Shown: piece by piece, positions 34,250 to 43,584 of the stretch
Layout: each line of letters opens with the position of its first letter
How positions within the stretch are numbered: position 1 is the first letter of the stretch
Assembly (NCBI RefSeq): GCF_041449215.1
Contig: NZ_JBGNFV010000001.1
Span: 4,667,001-4,731,000, forward strand
DNA from: Roseivirga sp. BDSF3-8
GTDB taxonomy: Bacteria > Bacteroidota > Bacteroidia > Cytophagales > Cyclobacteriaceae
Direction: 5' to 3'
DNA: 64,000 nt
Program-made: the position numbers and the translations under genes
Notes under the pieces: model-generated
What the model saw: the letters and a program-made list of their open reading frames with translations, nothing else
The model's database searches: none
What the model was told of the DNA's origin: nothing

Positions 34250-35720
34250 TTTCTAAAAATAAGGGTAAACTCACAAAAAATTCTGCCCCCTCTCCCGGCT
34301 GGCTATTGACCCAGACCAGGCCATGGTGGGCTTTCACAATTTGGGAAACAAGATACAAACCTATTCCCAAACCAGGGTATTTACTGGAATCTTTTTGAGA
34401 GCGAAAAAATCGCGTGAATATCTTATTAATATCCTTATCGCTCATACCGATTCCGAAATCTCTTATAGAAGTAACTACATTATCACCATCCCGGTAAGCC
34501 TTAATACGTACTTCACCACCATCCGGAGAGTACTTTATCGCATTCTCAATGAGGTTTGAAAATACCTGGACGAGCTTGTCATCATCCCCTTTTACCATTA
34601 GGTCTTCGTCACAGCTAAAGACCATTTTATGATGATTGATGTCCAGTTTAAAGTCATCCACTGTATGCTCCAGCAGGTTACAAAGATTGAGAGGTTCGTG
34701 AAAGTACACGGCTTGGTTAAGCTGTATCCGCGATACATCCAGTAAGGCCGTGATGAGCCGTTTCATGCGTTTAATACTTTTCTCAGACTCTTCAAGAAAG
34801 TATTTTGACTGTTTCTTAAATGTTTCCTGATCGGTAAAATCCTCATTTACCATCCTGATCATGAGCTGGTTATATGCCTTTAGGGTAGTAAGTGGCGTTT
34901 TCAGTTCATGGCTGGCTATCCCAAGGAATGAGTCTCTTTCGTCGTCCAGTCGCTTCTGGTCCGTATAATCGATGCCAGAATAAATATACCCCACAAATTC
35001 ATCCAGGGAGTCTGTACGGGGGATAGCGCGCGTATAAAACCATCTGTATTCACCGCTTTTGTGAAGGTAACGATACTCTATCGTAAACTCTTTCCTTTCC
35101 TGGAAGCCCTGATCAATGACATCCTCGACTCCCTGGCGGTCCTCTTCGTGCAATAGTTCACGCCAGCGATCTTTAAGCGCCGCTTTACTATCTATGCCGG
35201 TGTATTCATACATGGTCTTGTTAAAGAAGACAGGGGTATTATGCTGATCGGTAACCCATATCATAGCAGGTGCCGAGTCGGCCATCACACTGAAGCGGTT
35301 TTCGCTTTCTTCCAGACCTTTCAGGTGCTTAAATTCCCGAATGGCTCTCACTACAGCTTTGGAAAGTGTGGAAATATTGTCTTTAAGGATAAAGTCTGTA
35401 GCTCCGTTATGCAGTGTGTCCACTGCCTTTTCAATACTGAGGGTACCGGTTACAAAGATGAAAGGAATAAGTTTATTGCGGTCTCTGACGTGCTTTAAAG
35501 CACTTAATCCATCAAAGTCAATCAGCGTGTAATCAGCCAGAATAACGTCGGGAGCCCATTTTTCAAATTGCTCCTTAAAAGCAAGCTCGGTGGCGACTAC
35601 CTTATACTCGGCCTCGATACCGCTGGAAGAAAGTACTTCCTTTACAATCTCAGCATCTGTCTTTACATCTTCCAATAGGAGAAATCGGTATGCTTTGGAT
35701 AGGACAGTGCTATTATTCAT
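34227..35720 (-). CDS. Hybrid histidine kinase (REC-PAS-HisKA-HATPase)
   Basis: 497 aa, cytosolic. An N-terminal receiver covers about residues 10-130 ('LLLEDVKTDAE', phosphoacceptor in 'VILADYTLIDFDG', Lys in 'FILKDN'). A PAS/PAC domain follows (about 140-265, 'SAPAMIWVTDQHNTPVFFN'), then the H-box 'GIASHELKTPLTTLKAYN', the N-box 'NLIENAIKYSPDGG' and G boxes 'IRDFGIGM' and 'GLGIGLYLVSQIV'. No TM segment, so it senses an internal signal or another kinase via the receiver. Translationally coupled to the CheY-like gene. Confidence 0.92.
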   Translation of the reverse strand: MNNSTVLSKAYRFLLLEDVKTDAEIVKEVLSSSGIEAEYKVVATELAFKEQFEKWAPDVILADYTLIDFDGLSALKHVRDRNKLIPFIFVTGTLSIEKAVDTLHNGATDFILKDNISTLSKAVVRAIREFKHLKGLEESENRFSVMADSAPAMIWVTDQHNTPVFFNKTMYEYTGIDSKAALKDRWRELLHEEDRQGVEDVIDQGFQERKEFTIEYRYLHKSGEYRWFYTRAIPRTDSLDEFVGYIYSGIDYTDQKRLDDERDSFLGIASHELKTPLTTLKAYNQLMIRMVNEDFTDQETFKKQSKYFLEESEKSIKRMKRLITALLDVSRIQLNQAVYFHEPLNLCNLLEHTVDDFKLDINHHKMVFSCDEDLMVKGDDDKLVQVFSNLIENAIKYSPDGGEVRIKAYRDGDNVVTSIRDFGIGMSDKDINKIFTRFFRSQKDSSKYPGLGIGLYLVSQIVKAHHGLVWVNSQPGEGAEFFVSLPLFLENGKNTNG

Positions 35721-35905
35721 ATGAATCTTTCAGTGCAGCAGGAAGTAAATCTACGTCTCTGCAATTTAAATTTAAAATAAATGGCATGATAAATTATCAC
35801 TGCCAGTTACTGACGTTTATCTCACTCAGTTGTCGTCAGAGCATATTTTTGCCCTGTAGCATGGTTGAGGGTTATATGCAGTTTAGTAATTAAATCACGC
35901 GTTTT

Positions 35906-36886
35906 TCAGTAGCTTCCGGAAGGGCGATAACCGGAGTCTTTAGGTATGTTATCGGGGCTGTTCTGCCGGGCCTCCGCATTTTCCTGGGCTTTCATGCGTA
36001 ACTGATACCCATATGAATATTCCGCGTGTGAACTGGGTACGATTTTCTCATTGGAGTACCGGGCATAAACTTTGGTGAATTTGGCTCCGAAAAACATAAT
36101 GAGACTGGAGTAGGACACCCATGAGAGCAACAGTATAATAGATCCGGCCGCACCATAAGCTGAACCTGGGTTAGCTTTGCTAAAATAAAAGCTCAGAGCA
36201 AACTTACCCAGGAGAAATAAAACGGATGTGACCCCTGCTCCTATCCAAACTGTGCGCCACTTTATCTCAACATCAGGCAGCACCTTGTAAATAATAGCAA
36301 ATACCAGGGTGATAATACCGAAGTTGATAATGATGCTTAGCCCCATGGCCAGGTAGATCAAATAGCTTGGAAACTGTGCTTCTATCCAGTCGCTTATTAT
36401 AGAAAGGGCGGTAGAGACGACAAGACTTATCAATAATATAAAGCCAATGGCGATGATTATGCCAAGAGAGGTGGCCCGGTCCACCACCAGCTTCAAAATA
36501 TCATTTTTAGGGTTAGCCCTTACATCCCAAAAGTCATTGAGGCTTTTCTGTAGTTGAAAAAATACCGTAGTGGCACCGTATAACAGGATGCCTATACCCA
36601 CTATCTGCATCCAGATACCACTGCCGCTTGTTCCGGCATGACTGATCATGGTTTCCACCTGCTGGGCGGCATCCGGGCCGATCATGTTATCTATCTGGCC
36701 GCTTATCTCTCCGCGTACGGCCTTAGCCCCCAGAAAATACCCGGCCACCTGAATAATAATAATCAGTAGAGCAGGCATAGAAAATATGGAGTAAAATGAA
36801 ATAATGGCACTATGACGGAAGGGGTCTTCCGCCATAAACTCATTATACGTGTCCTTAAAGATGGGCAGTAACTTCTTAGGCTTCAT
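35906..36886 (-). CDS. YihY/virulence factor BrkB family membrane protein
   Basis: 326 aa with six predicted TM helices, starting with 'HSAIISFYSIFSMPALLIII' and including 'QIVGIGILLYGATTVFFQLQ', 'LLSWVSYSSLIMFFGAKF' and others. The family resembles the old 'ribonuclease BN' annotation, which is not supported. Function is unknown, possibly transport or lipid-related. The C-terminal tail is polar and disordered. It is 20 bases past the end of the preceding 75-base gap from the GH57 gene, with the same orientation. Confidence 0.87.
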   Translation of the reverse strand: MKPKKLLPIFKDTYNEFMAEDPFRHSAIISFYSIFSMPALLIIIIQVAGYFLGAKAVRGEISGQIDNMIGPDAAQQVETMISHAGTSGSGIWMQIVGIGILLYGATTVFFQLQKSLNDFWDVRANPKNDILKLVVDRATSLGIIIAIGFILLISLVVSTALSIISDWIEAQFPSYLIYLAMGLSIIINFGIITLVFAIIYKVLPDVEIKWRTVWIGAGVTSVLFLLGKFALSFYFSKANPGSAYGAAGSIILLLSWVSYSSLIMFFGAKFTKVYARYSNEKIVPSSHAEYSYGYQLRMKAQENAEARQNSPDNIPKDSGYRPSGSY

Positions 36887-36961
36887 ACGATCTATTTCTC
36901 AGATAGTGAAACCTGAGACGACCGGCATTGTTATGAACAGGTTCCTGTCTCCTACCTTATT

Positions 36962-39496
36962 TTACAGGTTTGTGGAAGCTTCTGACTCCTGCACTGGCAG
37001 TTCGTCCACAATATTGCTCATCCCCACCAGGTCAAAAAGTTCGTCAAAAGCGTCGCACCAGCTTGCCAGCCCGGGCTCATTTCCGGAAATCCTGGCATTC
37101 AAACAATGGCTGTAGTACCGGCGGTATATCATATAACAAATGTTCTGTATCTTCCACAGTTCGAGATCCAGCCCTACCCGGTGAGTCAGCTTAAGCAGGT
37201 GGACAAGTTTCTGAATATGTGCCTGCTGCATGGGGTCAGACTCCAGTTGTACAGCCACTTCATCCACCCGCTTAGTCATGAGAAAGGCTAGCTTAACCAG
37301 GTCTATGTTCAGCTTAAAGCGCTCAGCCTCTTTCATAATCTGATCCAGTTCATTCATGTCCGGACGCTTCTCATGTAGCAGGCTGGTCAACTGCTGGTTA
37401 AAGTATACCTGCAGAGGTACCCGAAGGTGTTCAGGAAGTTCTATACGTAACTCGCGCATGGCTACCATCATCGGATAGTGATTGTTATAGATCTTGCGGA
37501 AGTTACTTTGCACATCCTCAGTGGTAAGGGCTGCCAGGTTGTTCATCACCCGTCGTTGCTCATCGCGGAAGAGGTGCCAAATGCTATAGCTATGTGAGCC
37601 GAAGTGCTTATCCATCAGGTTGGATATCTCGTAGATGTTCACCCGTTCAAAGCATTGGCTGATGTCTTCAAACATGGCGTCGTAGGCTTCGTCTCCCTCA
37701 AAGCGGCGTACGCCCCCCAATAGCTGGTGGTCACCGAGGTGCAACATAGCATAGCTTAGCTCGCTACTTTCGGTGGTTATGGTAGAACGAAGCTGTACCC
37801 GACCTATGCACAAACGGTACTTGCCGAGCTTAAACAGGCGAAAGTTCCTGGACCGGGCTTCGTAGCTGTACAAGTCTACTTCATTAGGCCCTTCGGCAAA
37901 GAGGCTGGCCATAGCATAGTGTGCCGCCACACGCTTCAGGTCAAGTTTACTGGGGCGGACGATCTCATCATATGCTTTCGCTGCATTACCATATTCCGGC
38001 AGGTTACTAGGGGCTTTGGCCAGCATACCCACATAAGTGTCTTCGTATGTATGTCCTGTAAGTTCTTCCAGCAATTGTACAGCCCGGGCTCCATAGGCAA
38101 TGTCCTGTAGGGTTTCAATACCCGTTACTTCATCGAAGAACCACCCGCAACTGGTATACATAAGCATGCAATGGTACTGCATTTCCAGTAGCTTAAGCAG
38201 GCGGACTCTTTCCTCATCGGACAGCTCATGCCCTTGGTGTTTCCTGATAAAGGCATGCACATTTTCTTCACTGCGGTCACGGATGATGGATATATAATCG
38301 TTACGCAGCGTCCAGGGGTCCGTGCCGGCCAGTTCGCTGACCTGTTTCTCGTATACCGGTGCCACGGTGTCTCTGATCCAGTCAAATGCCATTCTCAGTG
38401 GTGCGCGCCACTTTTGATGCCAGCCGGGATTGCCTCCTGTATTCACGCCGCAGTCGCTGTTCCATCGTTCTACGCCAAAGGGACAGCTCCAGGCACTGGG
38501 CTCCTCCACCTGTACCTCATATTCTGCCGGTACCAAATCCATAAACTGACTGTATACTGTCAGGGATACGTCTTCATTATTGTTAACCGTATGCAGGCAG
38601 TAGGACAGCGCCATCTCGCCATAGCGATGGTGGTGGCCGTAGCTTTCGCCATCCGTGGCGATATGCATAAGCTGGGGGCTATCGTCGTTGTCAAAGTGTC
38701 CCACCAGCCTTTCGGCAAATAGCTGACCATTATTCAGCAGGCCTTCAAAGGCAATGCCCTGGCTTATTGGGCCATCGTAAAAAAAGAGTGTGATGGATCT
38801 ACCACTGGGGAGCTTACAAATATAAGGTCGGCGCGGATCTACCCGGCCACCCGATACCTCTTCCCACTCTCGTGCCTTTACTGTTTCTGAAGAAGGTTTA
38901 TCATCTGGGCGCTCCGGTTTGGCCTTGTCCTTTTTTAGTTTACGCACTGCCTTAGCCTGATAAGGAGACAGTATAGTAAACTCAATGCCATGCTCTGTCA
39001 ACACCTCCAGTGTAGGAACGTCTATGGCGGTTTCAGAGCACCACATACCGCGCGGCTTGCGGCCAAAGCGCGACTCAAAATCATATATGCCCCATATCAC
39101 CTGGGTGTGTTTATCCTGCTCATTTGCAAGGGGCATGATCAGGTGATTATAGGTCTGTGCCATGGCACTACCATGACCGTTAAATTGCTTGCGGCTTATC
39201 TCATCTGCTTCAAGAATAGAGCGGTAGATGTCCGGAGATTTCTTCTCCAGCCAGTCCAGCAGGGTCGGGCCAAAGTTATAGCTGATATAAGCGTAGTTGT
39301 TTACTATGTCTGTAATGTGCCCTTCCTGGTTCAGTATCCTTGAGGCGCTGTTGCGTGCGTAGCATTCTGCATTTATGCGCTCATTCCAGTCATGGTAAGG
39401 ATAGGCAGAGTATTGTTCTTCCACCTCATTCAGCCAGGGATTCTCCCGTGGGGGTTGGTAGAAATGTCCGTGTATACAGACGAATTTATTCTTCAT
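36962..39496 (-). CDS. GH57 glycoside hydrolase with DUF3536
   Basis: 844 aa. The N-terminal GH57 domain has 'CIHGHFYQPPRENPWL' (catalytic His region), 'NGHGSAMAQTYNHLIMPL' and 'GMWCSETAIDVPTLEVL', where the Glu is the expected nucleophile. A long DUF3536 helical C-terminal region follows. Related proteins are alpha-amylase, amylopullulanase or 4-alpha-glucanotransferase-like enzymes that act on alpha-glucans. It lies five bases after treZ (39502) on the same strand, which supports a role in breaking down or trimming the polymer made by the divergent GlgE cluster. No signal peptide, so it is cytosolic. Confidence 0.85.
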   Translation of the reverse strand: MKNKFVCIHGHFYQPPRENPWLNEVEEQYSAYPYHDWNERINAECYARNSASRILNQEGHITDIVNNYAYISYNFGPTLLDWLEKKSPDIYRSILEADEISRKQFNGHGSAMAQTYNHLIMPLANEQDKHTQVIWGIYDFESRFGRKPRGMWCSETAIDVPTLEVLTEHGIEFTILSPYQAKAVRKLKKDKAKPERPDDKPSSETVKAREWEEVSGGRVDPRRPYICKLPSGRSITLFFYDGPISQGIAFEGLLNNGQLFAERLVGHFDNDDSPQLMHIATDGESYGHHHRYGEMALSYCLHTVNNNEDVSLTVYSQFMDLVPAEYEVQVEEPSAWSCPFGVERWNSDCGVNTGGNPGWHQKWRAPLRMAFDWIRDTVAPVYEKQVSELAGTDPWTLRNDYISIIRDRSEENVHAFIRKHQGHELSDEERVRLLKLLEMQYHCMLMYTSCGWFFDEVTGIETLQDIAYGARAVQLLEELTGHTYEDTYVGMLAKAPSNLPEYGNAAKAYDEIVRPSKLDLKRVAAHYAMASLFAEGPNEVDLYSYEARSRNFRLFKLGKYRLCIGRVQLRSTITTESSELSYAMLHLGDHQLLGGVRRFEGDEAYDAMFEDISQCFERVNIYEISNLMDKHFGSHSYSIWHLFRDEQRRVMNNLAALTTEDVQSNFRKIYNNHYPMMVAMRELRIELPEHLRVPLQVYFNQQLTSLLHEKRPDMNELDQIMKEAERFKLNIDLVKLAFLMTKRVDEVAVQLESDPMQQAHIQKLVHLLKLTHRVGLDLELWKIQNICYMIYRRYYSHCLNARISGNEPGLASWCDAFDELFDLVGMSNIVDELPVQESEASTNL

Positions 39497-39501
39497 ATTA
39501 C

Positions 39502-41337
39502 TCAGATGCTTTCATACAGACAGACCGACTCAGCCGGCAGGGAGAGCGTATCTCCGGGCGCTATATTGGCTGGTGCCATTTCACCAGGCCCCTGCCATTG
39601 TGCTGCGGCCGAATCCAGTACCTTTCTGCACTGGCCGTAGGCCTCAGGCCATGAGGTTTCTTTGTCTGTCTTGCCAAAGTGGCATACAATTATCGCAAAT
39701 TTTCCTTCTTCTGATGAAAATCTTCTGACAAAAAGAATGTCTTTCTCATTGTCAGCTTTCGCCTCCAGGTGTCCACGCATGCGGTTCATCAGGGCCGCAT
39801 GCGTTTGCCGTAGTTGTATCAGAAAACGGTAATACTCCCAAAGGGCTTTGGCCGCCGTTGCCTGGTCATGGCGCCAGGATAGCTTGCTGCGGTTATAGGT
39901 CTCCTCAGAATGAGGGTCCGGGGCCTCCCCTTCGTCCTGAAAGTCGGCAAACTCCCGTTTTCGTCCTTCTCTTACCGCCTTTATCAGTTGCTCATCCCCA
40001 TGACTTGTGAAGTACTGGAAAGGGTTTTTCTCCCCATATTCCTCACCCATAAATAACATGGGAACATAGGGAGATAGCAACAGGGTGGCTGCCATTACCT
40101 TTTGCATCTCATAGCTTACGGTTGTGCTGAGCCTGTCGCCCAGCATGCGGTTGCCTACCTGGTCATGGTTTTGGATGAAGGTTATAAACTTCTGATAGTC
40201 AATGTTTTTAGCACTTGTGCCGAAAGTCTTTTTTCGGCCGGGTGACCAGATGCCGTCATAGACATACGTGTCATTAAATGCTTTAGCTACCTGGTTTAGC
40301 GTACCGAACTCGCTGTAGTAGCCCCTCTTTTCCCCGGTGACGTAGGCCCGCACGGCATGGTGAAATTCATCTATCCATTGTGAATCCAGGCCAAGAGCAT
40401 GCTCCCCTTCGGTAATAAACCTGCGGTCGTTCAGGTCACATTCAGCGATCAGTACTTTACGACAGCCAGTTTTGGTTTCAAGTGTACGTACCTCTTCAGC
40501 AAGTTCTTTGAGAAAATGCTTGGGGCTTAGGTCTTTAATAGCATGTACCGCATCCAGCCGCAGACCATCTATATGGAATTCATCCAGCCACATCAGTGCA
40601 TTTTTCAGAAAGTAGTGCCGCACCTGGTCACACCATGCATCATCATAATTTACGGCCATGCCCCATGGCGTTTGGTACTTATCAGTAAAATATGGTCCGT
40701 AAGCATGCAGGTAATTTCCTTCCGGCCCCAGGTGGTTATACACCACATCCAGCACGACAGCCATACCTTGTGCATGGCAGGCATCTATCAGCATCTTAAG
40801 ACTGCCCGGGCCGCCATAGCTATTCTGAGTGGCATAGGGGAATACCCCATCATAGCCCCAGTTGCGGTTGCCCGGAAATTGCGCCACCGGCATGATTTCG
40901 ATAGTATTCACCCCGAGGCGCTTCAGGTAGTCCAGCTTTCCGGTCATAGCCCTGAAGGTGCCCTCATCAGTAAAGGTACCCACGTGTAGCTCATAGATCA
41001 CCATTTGCTCCAGAGCCATACCATGCCACTGCCCGTCTGTCCACTCAAAAGCGTTCCTGTCTATCACCTCACTGGGGCCGTGTACTCCATCGGGCTGATA
41101 CAGGGAAGCCGGGTCAGGTAAGGGTCCTTTTCCTTCCTGACGAAACCGGTACAGCGTGCCGGCAGGGGCTTCAGTTTTCAACTGCCAGTAGCCACGTTCC
41201 CTTTTTTCCATAGCCTGTTCTGTGCTACTGCTCTCCAGGACCAGTTGCATGGCCTTGGCATCAGGTGCCCATACTGTAAAAGTGGTTTCTTTCTTTCCGT
41301 TATTAACAGCGCCTGGAATAATTTTAGAATGGTTCAT
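39502..41337 (-). CDS. treZ: Malto-oligosyltrehalose trehalohydrolase
   Basis: 611 aa. An N-terminal CBM48-like domain ('TTFTVWAPDAKAMQLVLE'), then a GH13_10 barrel: 'YELHVGTFTDEGTF', 'GYDGVFPYATQNSYGGP', 'DVVYNHLGPEGNYL', nucleophile Asp in 'DGLRLDAVHAI', acid/base Glu in 'VLIAECDLND' and 'FIQNHDQVGNR'. TreZ releases trehalose from maltooligosyltrehalose. TreY, which makes that substrate, is not in the window. It heads the minus-strand pair with the GH57 gene and is divergent from glgE. Confidence 0.92.
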   Translation of the reverse strand: MNHSKIIPGAVNNGKKETTFTVWAPDAKAMQLVLESSSTEQAMEKRERGYWQLKTEAPAGTLYRFRQEGKGPLPDPASLYQPDGVHGPSEVIDRNAFEWTDGQWHGMALEQMVIYELHVGTFTDEGTFRAMTGKLDYLKRLGVNTIEIMPVAQFPGNRNWGYDGVFPYATQNSYGGPGSLKMLIDACHAQGMAVVLDVVYNHLGPEGNYLHAYGPYFTDKYQTPWGMAVNYDDAWCDQVRHYFLKNALMWLDEFHIDGLRLDAVHAIKDLSPKHFLKELAEEVRTLETKTGCRKVLIAECDLNDRRFITEGEHALGLDSQWIDEFHHAVRAYVTGEKRGYYSEFGTLNQVAKAFNDTYVYDGIWSPGRKKTFGTSAKNIDYQKFITFIQNHDQVGNRMLGDRLSTTVSYEMQKVMAATLLLSPYVPMLFMGEEYGEKNPFQYFTSHGDEQLIKAVREGRKREFADFQDEGEAPDPHSEETYNRSKLSWRHDQATAAKALWEYYRFLIQLRQTHAALMNRMRGHLEAKADNEKDILFVRRFSSEEGKFAIIVCHFGKTDKETSWPEAYGQCRKVLDSAAAQWQGPGEMAPANIAPGDTLSLPAESVCLYESI

Positions 41338-41607
41338 ACGGTAATATAGAGTTTGTACGCGGCCTCACCGGCTCTTTTCTGAGGATGATGGTTCAAAAAT
41401 TAAAGGTTAAGGGACTATCCATTATGAAATTGGCAGTTTTGGCCTGCCATAGGTTAGTGATTTTCAAAATTTTATAAAAAAATGCTGTACCATAGATTTG
41501 ACCTCATGCTTTTTATATTTTGGCTAACAAACCCACCTGAATAGTGTTGACACATTACAGACTTATTCAGATTTTTTTCGACTGTCGACCAAAAATCACT
41601 ACCATAC
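41338..41607. promoter_or_regulatory. Divergent promoter region between treZ and glgE
   Basis: 270 bases with no gene. An A/T-rich tract (41470-41535) includes TAGATTTG at 41493-41500, which fits the Bacteroidota -7 consensus for the glgE direction, but the upstream TTTG element is not clear. A palindromic TGGCAGTTTTGGCCTGCCA-like segment is near 41430-41448. No operator can be assigned. Confidence 0.4.
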
Positions 41608-43563
41608 ATGCAAGAGTTGCAAGGCACCCGCCGGGTAATTATCGAAAACGTACATCCCGATATACATAATGGTTTATTCCCAGCTAAGCGCGTAAGTGGC
41701 GAAAAGTTTACCGTTTCTGCCGATATTTTCAGTGACGGCCATGATCTCGTGGCCGGTGCCATGAAGGTAAGAGCTAAAGGAAAACGGAACTGGACCTCCT
41801 ACCGCATGGAGCATCTGGAAAATGACCGATGGCAGGCCAGTTTTATCCCTGAAGATACCGGCTTTTATGAGTATACCGTCCAGGCCTGGGTGGATCATTT
41901 TACCACCTGGCAAAATGGCTTCAGGAAAAAGTATCAGGCCGGCCAGGATATGAAAGTAGAGTTGCTCATCGGCGCCGAACTGCTTGAAGGCGCCATAAAC
42001 AGAGCTAATAAAGACCAGCTAAAAAAGCTGAAGCAGTTCAGTGATAAGCTTAAAGATACTGGTAATCCTAATGCTATCGATACGGCACTTAGCGATGAGG
42101 CACGCTACCTTATGGATGATATCCCTGCGGAGCATGTATCAGAATACGGCAGTATCCTTACCCTGGAGGTAGAGCGGAAAAAGGCCCTCTTCAGTACCTG
42201 GTACGAGTTCTTCCCTCGGTCAGCAGCTGCTGAGCCGGGTAAGCACGGCACCTTTAAGGATTGTGAGCGCCTGCTGCCGCGCGTAGCAGAGATGGGCTTT
42301 GACGTGCTATATTTCCCTCCCATCCACCCTATTGGTAACAAGCACCGCAAGGGCCGCAATAACTCACTGGATCCTGGCCCTAACGATCCCGGATCCCCAT
42401 GGGCTATCGGTAATGAAAAAGGGGGGCATAAAAGTATTCACCCCGAGCTGGGTAACATGGCCGACTTTAAGCGGCTGGTAAAAAAAGCAAAAGATCTTGA
42501 TATTGAGATTGCCCTGGACATTGCCTATCAGTGTGCGCCGGACCACCCCTGGGTTAAGGAGCACCCCCAGTGGTTTAAATGGAGGCCTGACGGTACAGTC
42601 CAGTATGCGGAGAACCCGCCCAAAAAATACCAGGATATTTTACCTATTAACTTCGAAACAGAAGATTGGATCAATCTGTGGAAGGAGCTGAAAAGCGTAA
42701 TTGATTTCTGGATAGACCAAGGCGTCACGATTTTCAGAGTAGATAATCCCCATACCAAGGCCTTCCCATTCTGGCAATGGGTTATAGCAGCCATACGCAG
42801 GGAGCACCCCGGGATCATCTTCCTGGCGGAAGCCTTTACACGCCCCCGGGTGATGGAACGCCTGGCCAAGGCCGGCTTTAATCAGTCCTACACTTACTTT
42901 ACCTGGAGAAACAATCCGGCCGAGCTGCAAGAGTACATGGAAGAGCTTACCGAAAGTGAGCTAAGAGACTACTTCCGGCCTAACTTCTGGCCTAATACGC
43001 CTGATATTTTGCCTCCCGAAATTACCTATGGTGGCGAGGCCTCACAAATAGCCCGTGTGGTACTGGCTGCCACCCTATCTTCTAACTACGGGCTGTACGG
43101 GCCCGTATATGAGTTTGGTCTGCGTGAACCACACCCCGACCGTGAGGAGTATATTGACTCTGAAAAATACGAGATCAGGCACTGGGACTGGGACCAGTAC
43201 ACCCGCATCGGTGATGTTATTACGCGGATAAACGCCTTCAGAAAAGAAGAGGGTGCCCTGCAGCAAACGGCCAATATACACTTCGCCCCTACCCATAATC
43301 CCAGTATCATATGCTATGGCAAATATGACGAGGCGACTAACAGCCGGGTGATTGTAGCGGTGAACATGGACTACCATCACACCCAGGGAGGTATGGTGAA
43401 AATCCCGCTAAAAGAACTGAACCTTAGTGCAGACTATCCCTACGAAGTATTTGATATCCTGAGCGGTGCCACATATGACTGGCAGGGCGAATGGAATTTT
43501 GTCGATCTTAACCCCCACTCCATGCCAGCCCATGTTTTCCGGGTAAGGCAGGAAGGAAGGTAA
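41608..43563 (+). CDS. glgE: Alpha-1,4-glucan:maltose-1-phosphate maltosyltransferase
   Basis: 651 aa. An N-terminal beta-sandwich domain starting 'RRVIIENVHPDIHNG' is typical of GlgE, followed by a helical insert and the GH13_3 barrel: 'FDVLYFPPIHPIG', 'IALDIAYQCAPDHPW', nucleophile Asp in 'IFRVDNPHTKAFPFW', acid/base Glu in 'IIFLAEAFTRP' and 'NYGLYGPVYEF'. It extends alpha-1,4-glucan chains from alpha-maltose 1-phosphate, which the downstream maltokinase supplies. The next gene starts 21 bases later. Cytosolic. Confidence 0.93.
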   Translation: MQELQGTRRVIIENVHPDIHNGLFPAKRVSGEKFTVSADIFSDGHDLVAGAMKVRAKGKRNWTSYRMEHLENDRWQASFIPEDTGFYEYTVQAWVDHFTTWQNGFRKKYQAGQDMKVELLIGAELLEGAINRANKDQLKKLKQFSDKLKDTGNPNAIDTALSDEARYLMDDIPAEHVSEYGSILTLEVERKKALFSTWYEFFPRSAAAEPGKHGTFKDCERLLPRVAEMGFDVLYFPPIHPIGNKHRKGRNNSLDPGPNDPGSPWAIGNEKGGHKSIHPELGNMADFKRLVKKAKDLDIEIALDIAYQCAPDHPWVKEHPQWFKWRPDGTVQYAENPPKKYQDILPINFETEDWINLWKELKSVIDFWIDQGVTIFRVDNPHTKAFPFWQWVIAAIRREHPGIIFLAEAFTRPRVMERLAKAGFNQSYTYFTWRNNPAELQEYMEELTESELRDYFRPNFWPNTPDILPPEITYGGEASQIARVVLAATLSSNYGLYGPVYEFGLREPHPDREEYIDSEKYEIRHWDWDQYTRIGDVITRINAFRKEEGALQQTANIHFAPTHNPSIICYGKYDEATNSRVIVAVNMDYHHTQGGMVKIPLKELNLSADYPYEVFDILSGATYDWQGEWNFVDLNPHSMPAHVFRVRQEGR

Positions 43564-43584
43564 CAACCACAACACCAAACCTAT